Part shown: positions 27,189 to 36,138 of the stretch, one piece after another
Layout: the number at the start of each line of letters is the position of its first letter
Position numbering within the stretch: the first letter of the stretch is position 1
Notes under the pieces: generated by a model
What the model was told of the DNA's origin: nothing
The model's database searches: none
The model's input: the letters and a program-made list of their open reading frames with translations, nothing else
From: Gracilibacillus ureilyticus
GTDB taxonomy: Bacteria; Bacillota; Bacilli; Bacillales; Amphibacillaceae
Length of the DNA stretch: 64,000 nucleotides
Direction of reading: 5' to 3'
NCBI RefSeq assembly: GCF_900111195.1
Contig: NZ_FOGL01000013.1
Coordinates: forward strand, 1 to 64,000
Translations under genes and position numbers: made by a program

Positions 27189-29048
27189 TTAGACTGAAAG
27201 TTCAAGTAAAGCTTCTGTTTCATCTATTTTTTCAAGATTTTTTTTGTGCGTAACATCGGTAAACTCCTTACTATTTGTAACAATGATTGGCGTTATTATA
27301 TCATAACCCTCGGTTTTAATTGTTTCGAGATCAAATTCAATAAGAAGATCTCCTACTGATACTTCATCCCCTTGTTTAACATGGGATTCAAAAAATTCAC
27401 CTCCTAGTTTCACTGTATCTAATCCTACATGGACCAAAAGCTCAACTCCAGTATCACTAGTTAACCCAATTGCATGATTTGTATTAAAAAGAGAAGTCAC
27501 GGTTCCATTAACTGGAGAAACTACACGACCTTGTGTAGGCTCAATAGCTATCCCCTCACCCATAATTTTACTTGAAAATGTAATATCATCCACTTCTTCG
27601 ACGGGTTTGACAATCCCTTTCATTGGACTAAATACTGTAGTAGGACGAACCTCTACCTCTGTTTTCTCTTTCCCCTTCTCTTCTGTGCCTTGTTCAATAA
27701 TTGTTTGATCGAATCTGAGGAGTAAAGTTATTCCTATCGCAACCACGATTGAAATAATAGATCCAAGAATGGCATAAATAAACGTCTCACCAATAAACAT
27801 TGGAATTCCTTGAATACCAGTTTTTCCGTAAAAATAAGCTTTTGCATCAAAAATCATCATGAAAGCAGAACCAGCAGCACTCCCAATCATCGCTGCTATA
27901 AATGGTTTCTTTAGTCGAAGATTAACCCCATACATTGCAGGTTCAGTCACACCAAACATACCTGTTATACCTGTTGAAAATGCAAGTGATTTGAATTTTT
28001 TGTTTTTTGCTATAAAAAAGACAGCAAAGGCTGCAGCACCCTGAGCAATATTGTTTGCGGTCAAAATTGGTAAGATATAATCATAACCATTCGTTGCAAT
28101 AGACTCTATAATAATTGGAACAAGAGCATAATGCATTCCTATCATTACTAGTAAAGGCATCACAGCACCGAGGACTAAACCTGCAAGCGGACCAGCAAAT
28201 TGAAAGAGAAAAGTTACTCCTGTAGCAAGTCCTTTGCCAAGAATAGCTCCTATTGGACCAATTACAATCAGAAACACAGGGACTGCGATTAGCAAAGTAA
28301 CTGTTGGAACAATGATTATTTTAAGAGCATTAGGTGTATAGCGATCAGTAATTTTTTCTATATAAGATGCGAACCAGATAGTTAAGAACATCGGAATAAC
28401 AGAAGCCGAGTATGTTGCAGGTGTAACCGGCAAACCAAGAAATGATAGGTTCTCTCCAGTATCCTTAGCCATTGTCATCAATGTTGTCAAACTCGGATAA
28501 AGTACAGCTCCAGCTATAGCAACACCAACAAAAGGGTTCATTCCGAACTTCTTCGAAGCACTAAATGCAATCAAAACTGGCAAGAAGTAAAAAGCCCCAT
28601 CTGCTAAAGCATTAAATATTTGATATGTTTGACTCTCTTCTGATACGTAACCTGCTATTAGAAGCACTGACAGTAAACCTTTAATCATCCCTGCCCCTAC
28701 GATAGCAGGTAGAATTGGAGTAAATACCCCAGCTAGTGTATCAAGAAAATTATCTAGAGCTCCTTGCTTTTTATCGTTCGTTGAGTTTTTTTGTTCTCCT
28801 GTTATTCCGGCAATTTTCACAAACTCTTTATAAAGATTTTTGACATCATTTCCGATAATAACTTGGAACTGCCCACCCTTCTCCATAACGCCCATTACTC
28901 CAGGAGTGTTTTCAATCTCTGTTTTGTTTGCAAGCTTGTCATCCTTCAGATTGAAGCGTAGTCTTGTCATGCAATGTTCAAGATTATTAATGTTTTGACT
29001 ACCACCTACATTTGTTAAGATTTTTTTTGATATATGTTCATAATTCAT
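27189..29048 (-). CDS. Beta-glucoside PTS permease, EIIBCA
   Basis: A 619-residue sugar-specific membrane permease of the phosphotransferase system. The EIIB domain is N-terminal, with the phosphocysteine in LEHCMTRLRFNL, followed by a ten-helix EIIC domain from about residue 105 (FTPILPAIVGAGMIKGLLSV, GVAIAGAVLYPSL, GMFGVTEPAMYGVNLRLKKP). The C-terminal EIIA domain has VVSPVNGTVTSLFNTNHAIG and LLVHVGLDTVKLGG with the phospho-His in HVGLDT. I chose ATG 29046-29048 because AAAGGAGC lies eight bases upstream. A RAT/terminator leader (29084-29167) precedes it. It probably imports aryl- or beta-glucosides for the GH1 enzyme. Confidence 0.9.
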   Translation of the reverse strand: MNYEHISKKILTNVGGSQNINNLEHCMTRLRFNLKDDKLANKTEIENTPGVMGVMEKGGQFQVIIGNDVKNLYKEFVKIAGITGEQKNSTNDKKQGALDNFLDTLAGVFTPILPAIVGAGMIKGLLSVLLIAGYVSEESQTYQIFNALADGAFYFLPVLIAFSASKKFGMNPFVGVAIAGAVLYPSLTTLMTMAKDTGENLSFLGLPVTPATYSASVIPMFLTIWFASYIEKITDRYTPNALKIIIVPTVTLLIAVPVFLIVIGPIGAILGKGLATGVTFLFQFAGPLAGLVLGAVMPLLVMIGMHYALVPIIIESIATNGYDYILPILTANNIAQGAAAFAVFFIAKNKKFKSLAFSTGITGMFGVTEPAMYGVNLRLKKPFIAAMIGSAAGSAFMMIFDAKAYFYGKTGIQGIPMFIGETFIYAILGSIISIVVAIGITLLLRFDQTIIEQGTEEKGKEKTEVEVRPTTVFSPMKGIVKPVEEVDDITFSSKIMGEGIAIEPTQGRVVSPVNGTVTSLFNTNHAIGLTSDTGVELLVHVGLDTVKLGGEFFESHVKQGDEVSVGDLLIEFDLETIKTEGYDIITPIIVTNSKEFTDVTHKKNLEKIDETEALLELSV

Positions 29049-29083
29049 ATTCACAGCTCCTTTTGACAAAAAATAAAATCCTA

Positions 29084-29167
29084 TAAAAAAACCTAAGTTA
29101 TATACAGAAGGATGATTATCCTTTTATTGCATACAACTCAGGTTTTGCCTTTAACAGTTACAATCCC
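29084..29167 (-). promoter_or_regulatory. RAT antiterminator site and overlapping terminator before the PTS gene
   Basis: On the minus strand GGATTGTAACTG...GGCAAAACC (29165-29141) matches the ribonucleic antiterminator consensus. It overlaps the left arm of a terminator, AAAACCTGAG pairing with CTTAGGTTTT, followed by TTTTTT. Binding of the upstream antiterminator protein would allow read-through. Confidence 0.88.
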
Positions 29168-29179
29168 AAGATTGTGTAT

Positions 29180-30013
29180 TTATTTTTTTGACCTATCTGT
29201 CACTCGTTGAATATGGAGCATCAGATAGACCATTTCTGATTTAGAAAGATGCGTATTCCTTGCATTCTTTAGATATCCATTAATTACCTCAACACAGTCA
29301 TAGACATTTGGATATTTCTCTCTTACAATTTCAAAAAGGTCATTACTCTCATGAGGATTTGTTTGCTTTTCCAGTAGCCTTTGACCAAAGAAACGAAGAT
29401 GTACTACAAATCTGCTATAATTTATTGAATCCTCGTTAAAGTCAATTCCAAACTGATATTTAACTATTTGTAAAATGTCTTGCACTATCTCGGCTATCTC
29501 AATTGTTTGATCCATTTCATGGACACCGTTCTGAGCATTCACTAGATGTAGTGCAATTGATCCCGCCTCATCTTCTGGGAGAACAATGCCCAATCTGTCT
29601 TTTACAGTTTCTAAGGCACTCTGACCAATTTTATATTCTGTAGGATAAGTTTTTTTTATTTCCCATAGCAATGGATTACTAAGGATTTGTCCATTCTTCG
29701 TCCTTGTTATAGCAAAATCCAAGTGGTCGGTTAAGGTTAAATAAATATACTCACTTAATTTTTGGGATAACTTAGATTTTGCATTTTGAATGATTTCAAT
29801 TGCCAGATCTAAATGAGATTGCGGAATATCCACTAACAACTCTGAAAGTTGATTTGACAAGCCTTGTACAAACTTTTTATCCACTTTGGATTTGTCTATT
29901 AAATCGCCGACTTTTTTTTGAAAGGCTATTCCACGTCCCATTAAAATAAGTTCATTATCCCCTTCTGCTTCAGCAAGGACAACGTTATTGTTAAATATTT
30001 TTCTGATTAACAT
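29180..30013 (-). CDS. BglG/LicT-family transcriptional antiterminator
   Basis: 277-residue RNA-binding antiterminator. The co-antiterminator domain begins MLIRKIFNNNVVLAEAEGDN, followed by LILMGRGIAFQKKVGD. Two PTS regulation domains follow: PRD1 with LTDHLDFAITRTKN and GSIALHLVNAQNG; PRD2 with SRFVVHLRFFGQRL and YLMLHIQRVTDRS. The conserved phosphorylatable histidines are present. ATG 30011-30013 has GGGGGTG upstream; the six earlier in-frame codons overlap that site. It has a RAT leader of its own, so it should control itself and the PTS gene downstream. Confidence 0.9.
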   Translation of the reverse strand: MLIRKIFNNNVVLAEAEGDNELILMGRGIAFQKKVGDLIDKSKVDKKFVQGLSNQLSELLVDIPQSHLDLAIEIIQNAKSKLSQKLSEYIYLTLTDHLDFAITRTKNGQILSNPLLWEIKKTYPTEYKIGQSALETVKDRLGIVLPEDEAGSIALHLVNAQNGVHEMDQTIEIAEIVQDILQIVKYQFGIDFNEDSINYSRFVVHLRFFGQRLLEKQTNPHESNDLFEIVREKYPNVYDCVEVINGYLKNARNTHLSKSEMVYLMLHIQRVTDRSKK

Positions 30014-30044
30014 TTTGTTTTTCACCCCCATAGCAACTTAGCAA

Positions 30045-30126
30045 TAAAAAAACCTAAATCGATAACAGTATTACAAACTTGTAATACTTTCATCAACTTA
30101 GGTTTTGCCCAATTAGGTCACAATCC
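30045..30126 (-). promoter_or_regulatory. RAT site and overlapping terminator before the antiterminator gene
   Basis: On the minus strand GGATTGTGACC...GGCAAAACCTAAG (30124-30097) overlaps a long terminator stem (AAAACCTAAGTTGATG with CATCGATTTAGGTTTT-type pairing and an inner AGTATTACAA/TTGTAATACT stem), followed by TTTTTT. It points to autoregulated antitermination. Confidence 0.85.
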
Positions 30127-30457
30127 AACATTAAGATTTTATATTTAATTATGTTAACTATCCTAACCTATTTTGTAATCGGTGTCAATTATAAATTTAA
30201 AAAAATTGACTCCATATCATAAAAATATACCTTCACAGTAATTTTTGAACTAATAAATGTAAAATTATCAAATATGAATACCTTCACATTTAAAATGCAA
30301 AAAAGGGTGGGAATTAAACTATGTTAATTAATAGAAAGTCATCATTTCTCACTTGCACATTCTATTACTCATTACGTCTTGTTATCTTTGTCTCTAATTA
30401 GTTTAAAAAGAAGATGAAATTAGTGATTTCTTTAATCAGTAATCTAAATGATATCAT
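30127..30457. other. Promoter region of the antiterminator/PTS operon
   Basis: About 330 bp without a gene. The promoter for the antiterminated operon must lie upstream of the RAT. I see no cre-like palindrome that I can support. Confidence 0.4.
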
Positions 30458-30489
30458 ATAAAAAAGACCCTACCAATATTGAAAGGGTC
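30458..30489 (-). terminator. Terminator of the HxlR gene
   Basis: On the minus strand GACCCT (30489-30484) pairs with AGGGTC (30471-30466), followed by TTTTTTATATG. Confidence 0.75.
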
Positions 30490-30513
30490 AACAATGATTC
30501 ATTCATATCATTA

Positions 30514-30864
30514 TTATTCTCCTGATTCGCTAAGAACTGTGTTTTGATATTCCTTTCCCCAATCTTCCATAACATTAATAATAGGTTTTAGTGTATTTCC
30601 TAATTCACTTAATTTATATTCTACTCTTGGCGGTACTTCAGCATATACTTCTCGTATGATAATTTCATCTTCCTCCATAGATCGTAAATTCTGGGTTAAA
30701 ACTTTCTGACTTATAGCAGGAATACTTTTCTTTAATTCTCCAAAGCGTTGGGTACCTTTTAAAAGTTGTTGAAGAATCAATAATTTCCATTTATTGCCTA
30801 TCAATCCTACTGTAGTTGCTACTGGACATGGTGGTAACTCTTCTTTTGTAAGCATCCATTTCAA
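30514..30864 (-). CDS. HxlR-family (DUF24) winged-helix regulator
   Basis: 116 residues with the family signature: Cys near the N-terminus (ELPPCPVATTVGLIGNKWKL), LLILQQLLKGTQRFGELKKS, then IPAISQKVLTQNLRSMEEDE, and the wing VEYKLSELGNTLKPIINVM. In Bacillus this family (YodB, CatR, HypR) senses quinones, aldehydes or disulfide stress through that cysteine. ATG with AAAAGGAG upstream. It is monocistronic, with its own terminator. It is a candidate regulator of the repeated GTAGGCAC element in this window, but no copy lies at its own promoter. Confidence 0.88.
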   Translation of the reverse strand: MKWMLTKEELPPCPVATTVGLIGNKWKLLILQQLLKGTQRFGELKKSIPAISQKVLTQNLRSMEEDEIIIREVYAEVPPRVEYKLSELGNTLKPIINVMEDWGKEYQNTVLSESGE

Positions 30865-31226
30865 CTCCTTTTACCCTTTTGATACTAAACATCTAAAATA
30901 TTGTAACCTTCAAAATTGATATTACTATATTTATTTTAAATCTGAACAACTAATAATACAAGTAATAAGCCTATATAGCGATAATATATTTTGATTCAAA
31001 CCTTATCATTATCATATGATTAAAGCTATCAACACAAATATTGCTATCATAAAGGAAGTTGCAAGAAAATTTGAATATTCGTTACACCACTCTCTTTCTT
31101 GATACTAGAAAAAATAACTTGTTCATTAATTTTAATGATTGACATCCTTTCATAAACCCCTTAATATAATCACATGACCAATAAGTCATTAAATTAAACC
31201 AGACAGTCATACGGAGGGATGGAATA
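30865..31226. other. Intergenic region between the divergent HxlR and TetR genes
   Basis: About 360 bp, no gene. It contains the promoter and operator of the TetR-MFS operon (31139-31189). Confidence 0.45.
31139..31189 (+). promoter_or_regulatory. Promoter and TetR-type operator of the TetR-MFS operon
   Basis: TTGACA (31139-31144) and TAATAT (31162-31167) are 17 bp apart; an alternative TATAAT lies at 31165. An inverted repeat ATGAC-CAATAA-GTCAT (31174-31189) follows at the expected transcription start, with a further half site GTCAT just downstream. This fits autorepression by the TetR protein. Confidence 0.6.
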
Positions 31227-32063
31227 TTGAATAAGAAAACTGAAATTACCCAAGTCGCCTTACAATTATTCGCAGAAAAAGGGTTTAATGAAACATCTGT
31301 TCAGGAAATTGCCAATGGCGCAAAAATTTCAAAAGGCGGTTTTTACAACTACTTTAAATCTAAACAAGAGTTAATGTTAGATTTAATTGATGAATACCAA
31401 CATAAAATTACTCAACGTACAAATAAATTTGATTGGAAAGAATCAACTTCCATAAATTCGCTAACTAACTATATTGAGTTAGAAGTCGAAGCATGGATGG
31501 AAAACCAACCTTTTTTCTATGTTCTTTTCAGAGAATTTACACCTAATTCTAATGGTGAAATTACCGATCGTATGGAAAAATTACATGAAGCAACGCTAAA
31601 CAATCACTACGATATCTTTTTCCACATATATGGAAAAAGATTGGAAAAGTATATATCAGATTTAGTTCTACTATTAGAAGGGATGATGCGTGAGTATATC
31701 ATCCAGATTGTTATCCATCGTCAACTGCATATTTCTCCATCATCAATTGCTAGTTGGATTAGTCACCATATGCATTCTGTCATCCAGCATATTGAAGAAA
31801 AAGAACCTTTACTAGCGTACAGCAATCCAAGAAATATGACACAACTTATCCAGGATTTGAAGCAAATGATTCACAATATTAATGATAAATCTGAGCAGTC
31901 AAAGTATAATGAAATACTTCTGTTAATAGAAACAGAATGGAATAAAGAGAATATCAATATTCCTTTATTAGAAGCATTGTTGCATTTTCTAAAACAAAAA
32001 AAAGAATTAAAAATAAAAATATGGCAATTAGAACAATTGCTACAACAGGGGGAAGATTTATGA
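31227..32063 (+). CDS. TetR-family regulator of an exporter operon
   Basis: 278 residues, longer than usual for the family. The N-terminal helix-turn-helix is clear: LQLFAEKGFNETSVQEIANG, then AKISKGGFYNYFKSKQELML. The C-terminal extension ends in a charged helix (LLHFLKQKKELKIKIWQLEQ), likely a coiled coil. The start is TTG 31227 with GGAGGGA eight bases upstream. The stop overlaps the start of the MFS gene (ATGA), so both are translated together. It should sense a substrate of the exporter. Confidence 0.88.
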   Translation: MNKKTEITQVALQLFAEKGFNETSVQEIANGAKISKGGFYNYFKSKQELMLDLIDEYQHKITQRTNKFDWKESTSINSLTNYIELEVEAWMENQPFFYVLFREFTPNSNGEITDRMEKLHEATLNNHYDIFFHIYGKRLEKYISDLVLLLEGMMREYIIQIVIHRQLHISPSSIASWISHHMHSVIQHIEEKEPLLAYSNPRNMTQLIQDLKQMIHNINDKSEQSKYNEILLLIETEWNKENINIPLLEALLHFLKQKKELKIKIWQLEQLLQQGEDL

Positions 32064-33541
32064 ATCAACAAACGAATTTAGCAAATGTTAAGCGAATACC
32101 TATGGTTGCAGTCATGTTAATTGGGGCTTTTGTAGGCCTTTTAAATGAGACATTACTGGCAACAGCATTACCCAGTATCATGGAAGATTTTGGTATACTC
32201 GAAACACAGGTACAATGGCTAACTACCGCATTTTTACTTACAAATGGGATTATGATCCCTATCTCTGCCTTTCTCATTGAACGTTTTACGACAAGACAAT
32301 TATTTATTACTGCAATAACTATATTCGCAGTAGGTACATTCATTGCTTCCATATCACACAGTTTTGAATTATTACTTGCAGCACGTATCATCCAAGCGTC
32401 AGGGTCCGGAATCATGCTTCCACTAATGATGACCGTTATGTTAGCTGTCTTCCCAATCGAAAAACGTGGTGCAGCAATGGGTATGGCAGGGATTGTTATC
32501 TCCTTTGCACCTGCAATTGGTCCAACATTATCTGGATGGTTGCTTGAATTCTTCTCATGGAGAGGACTATTTTACGTAGTATTGCCAATTGTAATCATCG
32601 CAATTATTTTTGCATCTATATATGTTAAAAATGTTACAAAGCAAACCTTTCCGAAAATTGATATACTATCCATCTTGTTGTCATCATTTGGTTTCGGTGG
32701 CTTACTATACGGATTTAGCAGTATTGGCGGACACGGTCCAGGTGAGGCATCAGGCGGTTTAAATAGTACTGCATTAACAATTATTATTAGTGGTGCGGTT
32801 ATTTTAACACTATTTATCATTCGTCAACTTAAAATTAAAAAACCAATGCTCGAATTTCGTGTTTTTAAATTTCCTGTCTATTCATTATCATTAGTCATCA
32901 CGATGATTGTACTAATGGCATTAATTGGTGCTGAGACGATATTACCACTCTATATGCAAAACACAAGAGATTTCTCTCCTTTAGACTCTGGTCTAATGCT
33001 ACTTCCAGGTGCAATTGTGATGGGGATTATGTCACCAATTACCGGTATGTTGTTCGATAAGTTTGGTGCGAAATGGTTAGCTGCAAGCGGACTTACGATA
33101 GTTACGATTACCACATTCTTGTTTACGAACCTTGCACTTGATACAGCATTTAGCTACCTTGTCATCATCTATGCAATTCGTATGTTTGGGTTATCACTTG
33201 TTATGATGCCAGTAATGACTGCTGGATTAAATCAATTGCCAGATGAATGGCATTCACACGGTACAGCAATGGCTAATACTATGCAACAAGTATCTGCATC
33301 TATCGGGACAGCGATCTTAATTACCTTAATGACAACAACAGCAAGTAATTATCAACCAGATCAAGCGGATTTAACAGGCTTGTCCGAACAGGAAGAGATG
33401 GCACAAGTAGCAGGAGATGCTGCGATTAGTGGTTATAACACCGTGTTTTGGGTCGCAACCATATTATCCATTGTCGGACTGTTGCTATCTTTTTTCTTAA
33501 AAACGAAAAAAACAGCTATAGCTAATGAAAAAGCAGCATAG
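32060..33541 (+). CDS. MFS multidrug exporter (DHA2 / EmrB-LmrB-like, 14 helices)
   Basis: 493 residues of drug:H+ antiporter family 2. Motifs: LNETLLATALPSIMEDFG near the N-terminus, WLTTAFLLTNGIMIPISAFL, RIIQASGSGIMLPL, and motif C-like GIVISFAPAIGPTLSGWL in helix 5. About 14 hydrophobic segments are visible. The ATG at 32060 overlaps the TetR stop by four bases, and GGGGGAAG gives a ribosome binding site; the frame is open 13 codons further upstream but without one. It likely exports drugs or a lincomycin-type compound. Confidence 0.9.
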   Translation: MNQQTNLANVKRIPMVAVMLIGAFVGLLNETLLATALPSIMEDFGILETQVQWLTTAFLLTNGIMIPISAFLIERFTTRQLFITAITIFAVGTFIASISHSFELLLAARIIQASGSGIMLPLMMTVMLAVFPIEKRGAAMGMAGIVISFAPAIGPTLSGWLLEFFSWRGLFYVVLPIVIIAIIFASIYVKNVTKQTFPKIDILSILLSSFGFGGLLYGFSSIGGHGPGEASGGLNSTALTIIISGAVILTLFIIRQLKIKKPMLEFRVFKFPVYSLSLVITMIVLMALIGAETILPLYMQNTRDFSPLDSGLMLLPGAIVMGIMSPITGMLFDKFGAKWLAASGLTIVTITTFLFTNLALDTAFSYLVIIYAIRMFGLSLVMMPVMTAGLNQLPDEWHSHGTAMANTMQQVSASIGTAILITLMTTTASNYQPDQADLTGLSEQEEMAQVAGDAAISGYNTVFWVATILSIVGLLLSFFLKTKKTAIANEKAA

Positions 33542-33572
33542 ACGATATCTTTAAAGTGACAAACATAGTTAA

Positions 33573-33606
33573 TGAGAGAATGGCTTTTAAAGCCACTCTC
33601 TTTTTA
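33573..33606 (+). terminator. Terminator of the TetR-MFS operon
   Basis: GAGAGAATGGC pairs with GCCACTCTC across TTTTAAA, followed by TTTTTATA. Confidence 0.85.
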
Positions 33607-33694
33607 TACTTTTCAATGAGTTTAATTATAGTATTTGCATCAATTTCCTTATTATAAATAGTATGTTTACGTTTATATATTTTGATCAGTTTCT

Positions 33695-33720
33695 ATATTA
33701 GCGAAATACCTCGCTAATAT
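33695..33720. terminator. Perfect 10-bp hairpin between convergent genes
   Basis: ATATTAGCGA (33695-33704) and TCGCTAATAT (33711-33720) flank a six-base loop. It lies just after the stop of the minus-strand VOC gene; the T-run is weak. Confidence 0.55.
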
Positions 33721-33746
33721 AGTTTTATCTAATATAACATCACAAA

Positions 33747-34598
33747 TTAGATTATTAAACGAATGCGGTTTCCGGAAGGATCTGCAGTAATAATTGAACC
33801 ATGTTCTTCCTTTACAAATGCGCCAATATTTTTCAATTGAGTAACAATTTTATTTCTCTTTTCTTCACTAGCAATCATCAAAGAAAAAGACTCTAGACCC
33901 ACACTGTTAATCGGAGGTTGCGGAGCACCTATCCCATTCCATATATTTAAAGCGACATGATGATGATACTTACCTTCTGACATAAATATTGCATGATTAT
34001 CATATCGACTCACAACTTCAAAACCAAGTCCCTTTATATAAAATTCCTGATTTTTCTTTAATTCTGATACATGTAAGTGTATGTGACCTACTATAGTACC
34101 GACAGGGAGACCACTCCACTCCTTTCCTTCTATGTTCTCTAAGAGGTCATTAACATCCAATTCTTCTGATGGCATTACTACTTCATTTCTTTTCCATACC
34201 CATTCAGACGGATTACGGTCACAATAAATCTCTATGCCATTTCCATCAGGGTCAGATAAATACAGTGCCTCACTCACAAGATGATCGGCACCTCCTTGCA
34301 AAGGATACTCTACTTGAAGTATATGTTTTAAAAATTCGCCTAAATCAGAGCGATTAGGTAATAGTAATGCGAAGTGAAATAAACCAACAGTACGATTTTG
34401 TTTTGTTATTACGTCACTAGGTTGTTCAATAGATAATAGTACTTTCTTTCCGTCAGCACTTAATTGTGCTTTACGTTCGGTTTCTTCCAATACTTTAAGA
34501 CCGATAATTTCTTTATAGAATTTTACTGATCGTTTTATATTTTTTACCTTTAAATTAACTTGACTTACAAACGTAATGGGTTTCCGATGAAAATTCAT
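33747..34598 (-). CDS. Two-domain VOC metalloenzyme (catechol-2,3-dioxygenase CatE-like)
   Basis: 283 residues made of two vicinal-oxygen-chelate domains. Domain 1 begins VNLKVKNIKRSVKFYKEIIG and ends LYLSDPDGNGIEIYCDR; domain 2 has GHIHLHVSELKKNQEFYIKG and YHHHVALNIWNGIGAPQPP. Metal ligands are visible as His in GHIHLHV, His in YHHHVALN and Glu in IEIY. The length and the GIGAPQPP/YHHHVALNIW block match Bacillus CatE (YfiE), an Fe-dependent extradiol dioxygenase. It may act on a quinol or another substrate of the adjacent cluster. The start has GGAGGAAAAAATG. Confidence 0.82.
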   Translation of the reverse strand: MNFHRKPITFVSQVNLKVKNIKRSVKFYKEIIGLKVLEETERKAQLSADGKKVLLSIEQPSDVITKQNRTVGLFHFALLLPNRSDLGEFLKHILQVEYPLQGGADHLVSEALYLSDPDGNGIEIYCDRNPSEWVWKRNEVVMPSEELDVNDLLENIEGKEWSGLPVGTIVGHIHLHVSELKKNQEFYIKGLGFEVVSRYDNHAIFMSEGKYHHHVALNIWNGIGAPQPPINSVGLESFSLMIASEEKRNKIVTQLKNIGAFVKEEHGSIITADPSGNRIRLII

Positions 34599-34723
34599 TT
34601 TTTCCTCCTCGTATCATCAATATTTATACACAATGAAAGTTATTAAAAATCATACATACAAATATTTAAAATCGTTATTTAAGAAAAACATCCTTTTACT
34701 TTTATTTTTTTCTAGCGAAATAC

Positions 34724-34774
34724 AAAAGCACCCTATAAATAGTCTAGTTCTTGGCTATTATATAGGATGCTTTT
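34724..34774 (-). terminator. Terminator of the alcohol dehydrogenase gene
   Basis: On the minus strand AAAAGCATCCTATA (34774-34761) pairs with TATAGGGTGCTTTT (34737-34724), followed by GTATTT. The stem has one G-T or mismatch pair. Confidence 0.7.
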
Positions 34775-34790
34775 GTTATAAGAAGCTTAG

Positions 34791-35882
34791 TTATTTAGCA
34801 ATTTTCACAATTGGTTTAAGTGTTACACCGGTCTTCGATTCTTCAAAGGCTTTATTAATATCTTCAAAATCATAAAATTTTACTAATTTATCAAATGGAA
34901 ATTTTCCTTCTTTATAGTATTGAATTAATTTTGGAATATGTAATTGAGGAATAGAATCACCTTGCACGGTCCCTATAATTTTTTTACCTTCCATTAATAT
35001 ATCATCTGTAAAATTTAAAGTAACATCTCCACCCATTCCTACAATGGCTACTGTACCTGATACACGTAGTGCATGAATCGATTGTTTTATTACAGGAGAA
35101 GCACCAGTTGTTTCAACTGCAAAGTGAACGCCACCATTTGTAATATTTTTAATTTCTTGTACTACATCTACATCCTTACCATTTAATACATGGGTAGCAC
35201 CTAGTTCTTTTGCAAGATCTAACCGATTTTGATGAAGGTCTACTACAATAATATGCTTTAATCCTATAATCTTAGCCGCCATTACCGCACTAAGACCTAC
35301 TGAACCACCACCATAAATAGCAATTGAAGTACCAGGTTCGGGACGTAAACTATTCATTACGGTACCACTACCTGTTTGAATACCGCATCCTAATGGACCT
35401 AATAAAGCTAAATCTACTTCTTTATCTACTTTTACTACGTTGTTCTTATTTGCTACAGAATAGGTAGCAAAGGATGATTGACCAAAAAATGTTGAGAGTT
35501 CTTGATCATTCTGATGAATATTATATGTACCACCTATTGATTTACCACCAAAGTTAAGTTCTACAGTTCTTTCGCATAAATTTTGATTTCCTAATAAACA
35601 TTGTGAGCATTCTCCGCAATAACTGTAAGATAATACAACATGATCTCCTGTATGTAGATTTGTCACATTAGAACCAACCTTTTCAATAACTCCTGCCCCT
35701 TCATGGCCAAGTACTGCAGGAAATGGTGCCCCTCTTCCTTTAATTGACTCTGCATCCGTGTGACAAACGCCTGTGGCTACAATCTTAATTAAAACTTCAT
35801 CACTGCCAGGTTCTTTTAATTGTACCTCTTCAATTACTAAATCTTCGTCAACATTATGCGCTACTGCTGCTTCAATTTTCAT
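34791..35882 (-). CDS. Zinc-dependent alcohol dehydrogenase (aryl/benzyl-alcohol dehydrogenase type)
   Basis: 363-residue medium-chain dehydrogenase. Catalytic zinc ligands are in GVCHTDAES and GHEGAGVIEKVG, with a later Cys in LGPLGCGIQTG. The structural zinc ligands are in SYCGECSQCLLGNQNLCER, where four Cys residues are spaced as expected. The NAD(H) motif is IYGGGSVGLSAVMAAKIIG. It resembles aryl-alcohol dehydrogenases that interconvert aromatic alcohols and aldehydes with NAD. ATG 35880-35882 has GGAGG upstream; a TTG one codon earlier is less likely. It follows ribD on the same strand but after a gap of about 250 bp. Confidence 0.88.
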   Translation of the reverse strand: MKIEAAVAHNVDEDLVIEEVQLKEPGSDEVLIKIVATGVCHTDAESIKGRGAPFPAVLGHEGAGVIEKVGSNVTNLHTGDHVVLSYSYCGECSQCLLGNQNLCERTVELNFGGKSIGGTYNIHQNDQELSTFFGQSSFATYSVANKNNVVKVDKEVDLALLGPLGCGIQTGSGTVMNSLRPEPGTSIAIYGGGSVGLSAVMAAKIIGLKHIIVVDLHQNRLDLAKELGATHVLNGKDVDVVQEIKNITNGGVHFAVETTGASPVIKQSIHALRVSGTVAIVGMGGDVTLNFTDDILMEGKKIIGTVQGDSIPQLHIPKLIQYYKEGKFPFDKLVKFYDFEDINKAFEESKTGVTLKPIVKIAK

Positions 35883-36138
35883 CAATATCTTCCTCCTAAG
35901 ATTCGAAACTATTGATTTATTTTTAAATTATCTTATCCTATCTCTTTAGATAATATTTATGACTAAAATTATCATCAATAAAACTACCATTATTCAGGTA
36001 GAACAGTAATCCCATTTTTCAATTACATAATCAGATGCATCACAGTATACTGCTCTGCAGTTTTTATCTTGGAATAATCATTCTTAATTTTCAATTAATG
36101 AATATTTCAAGAATTTATACCCTTCTATAGAACTAAAT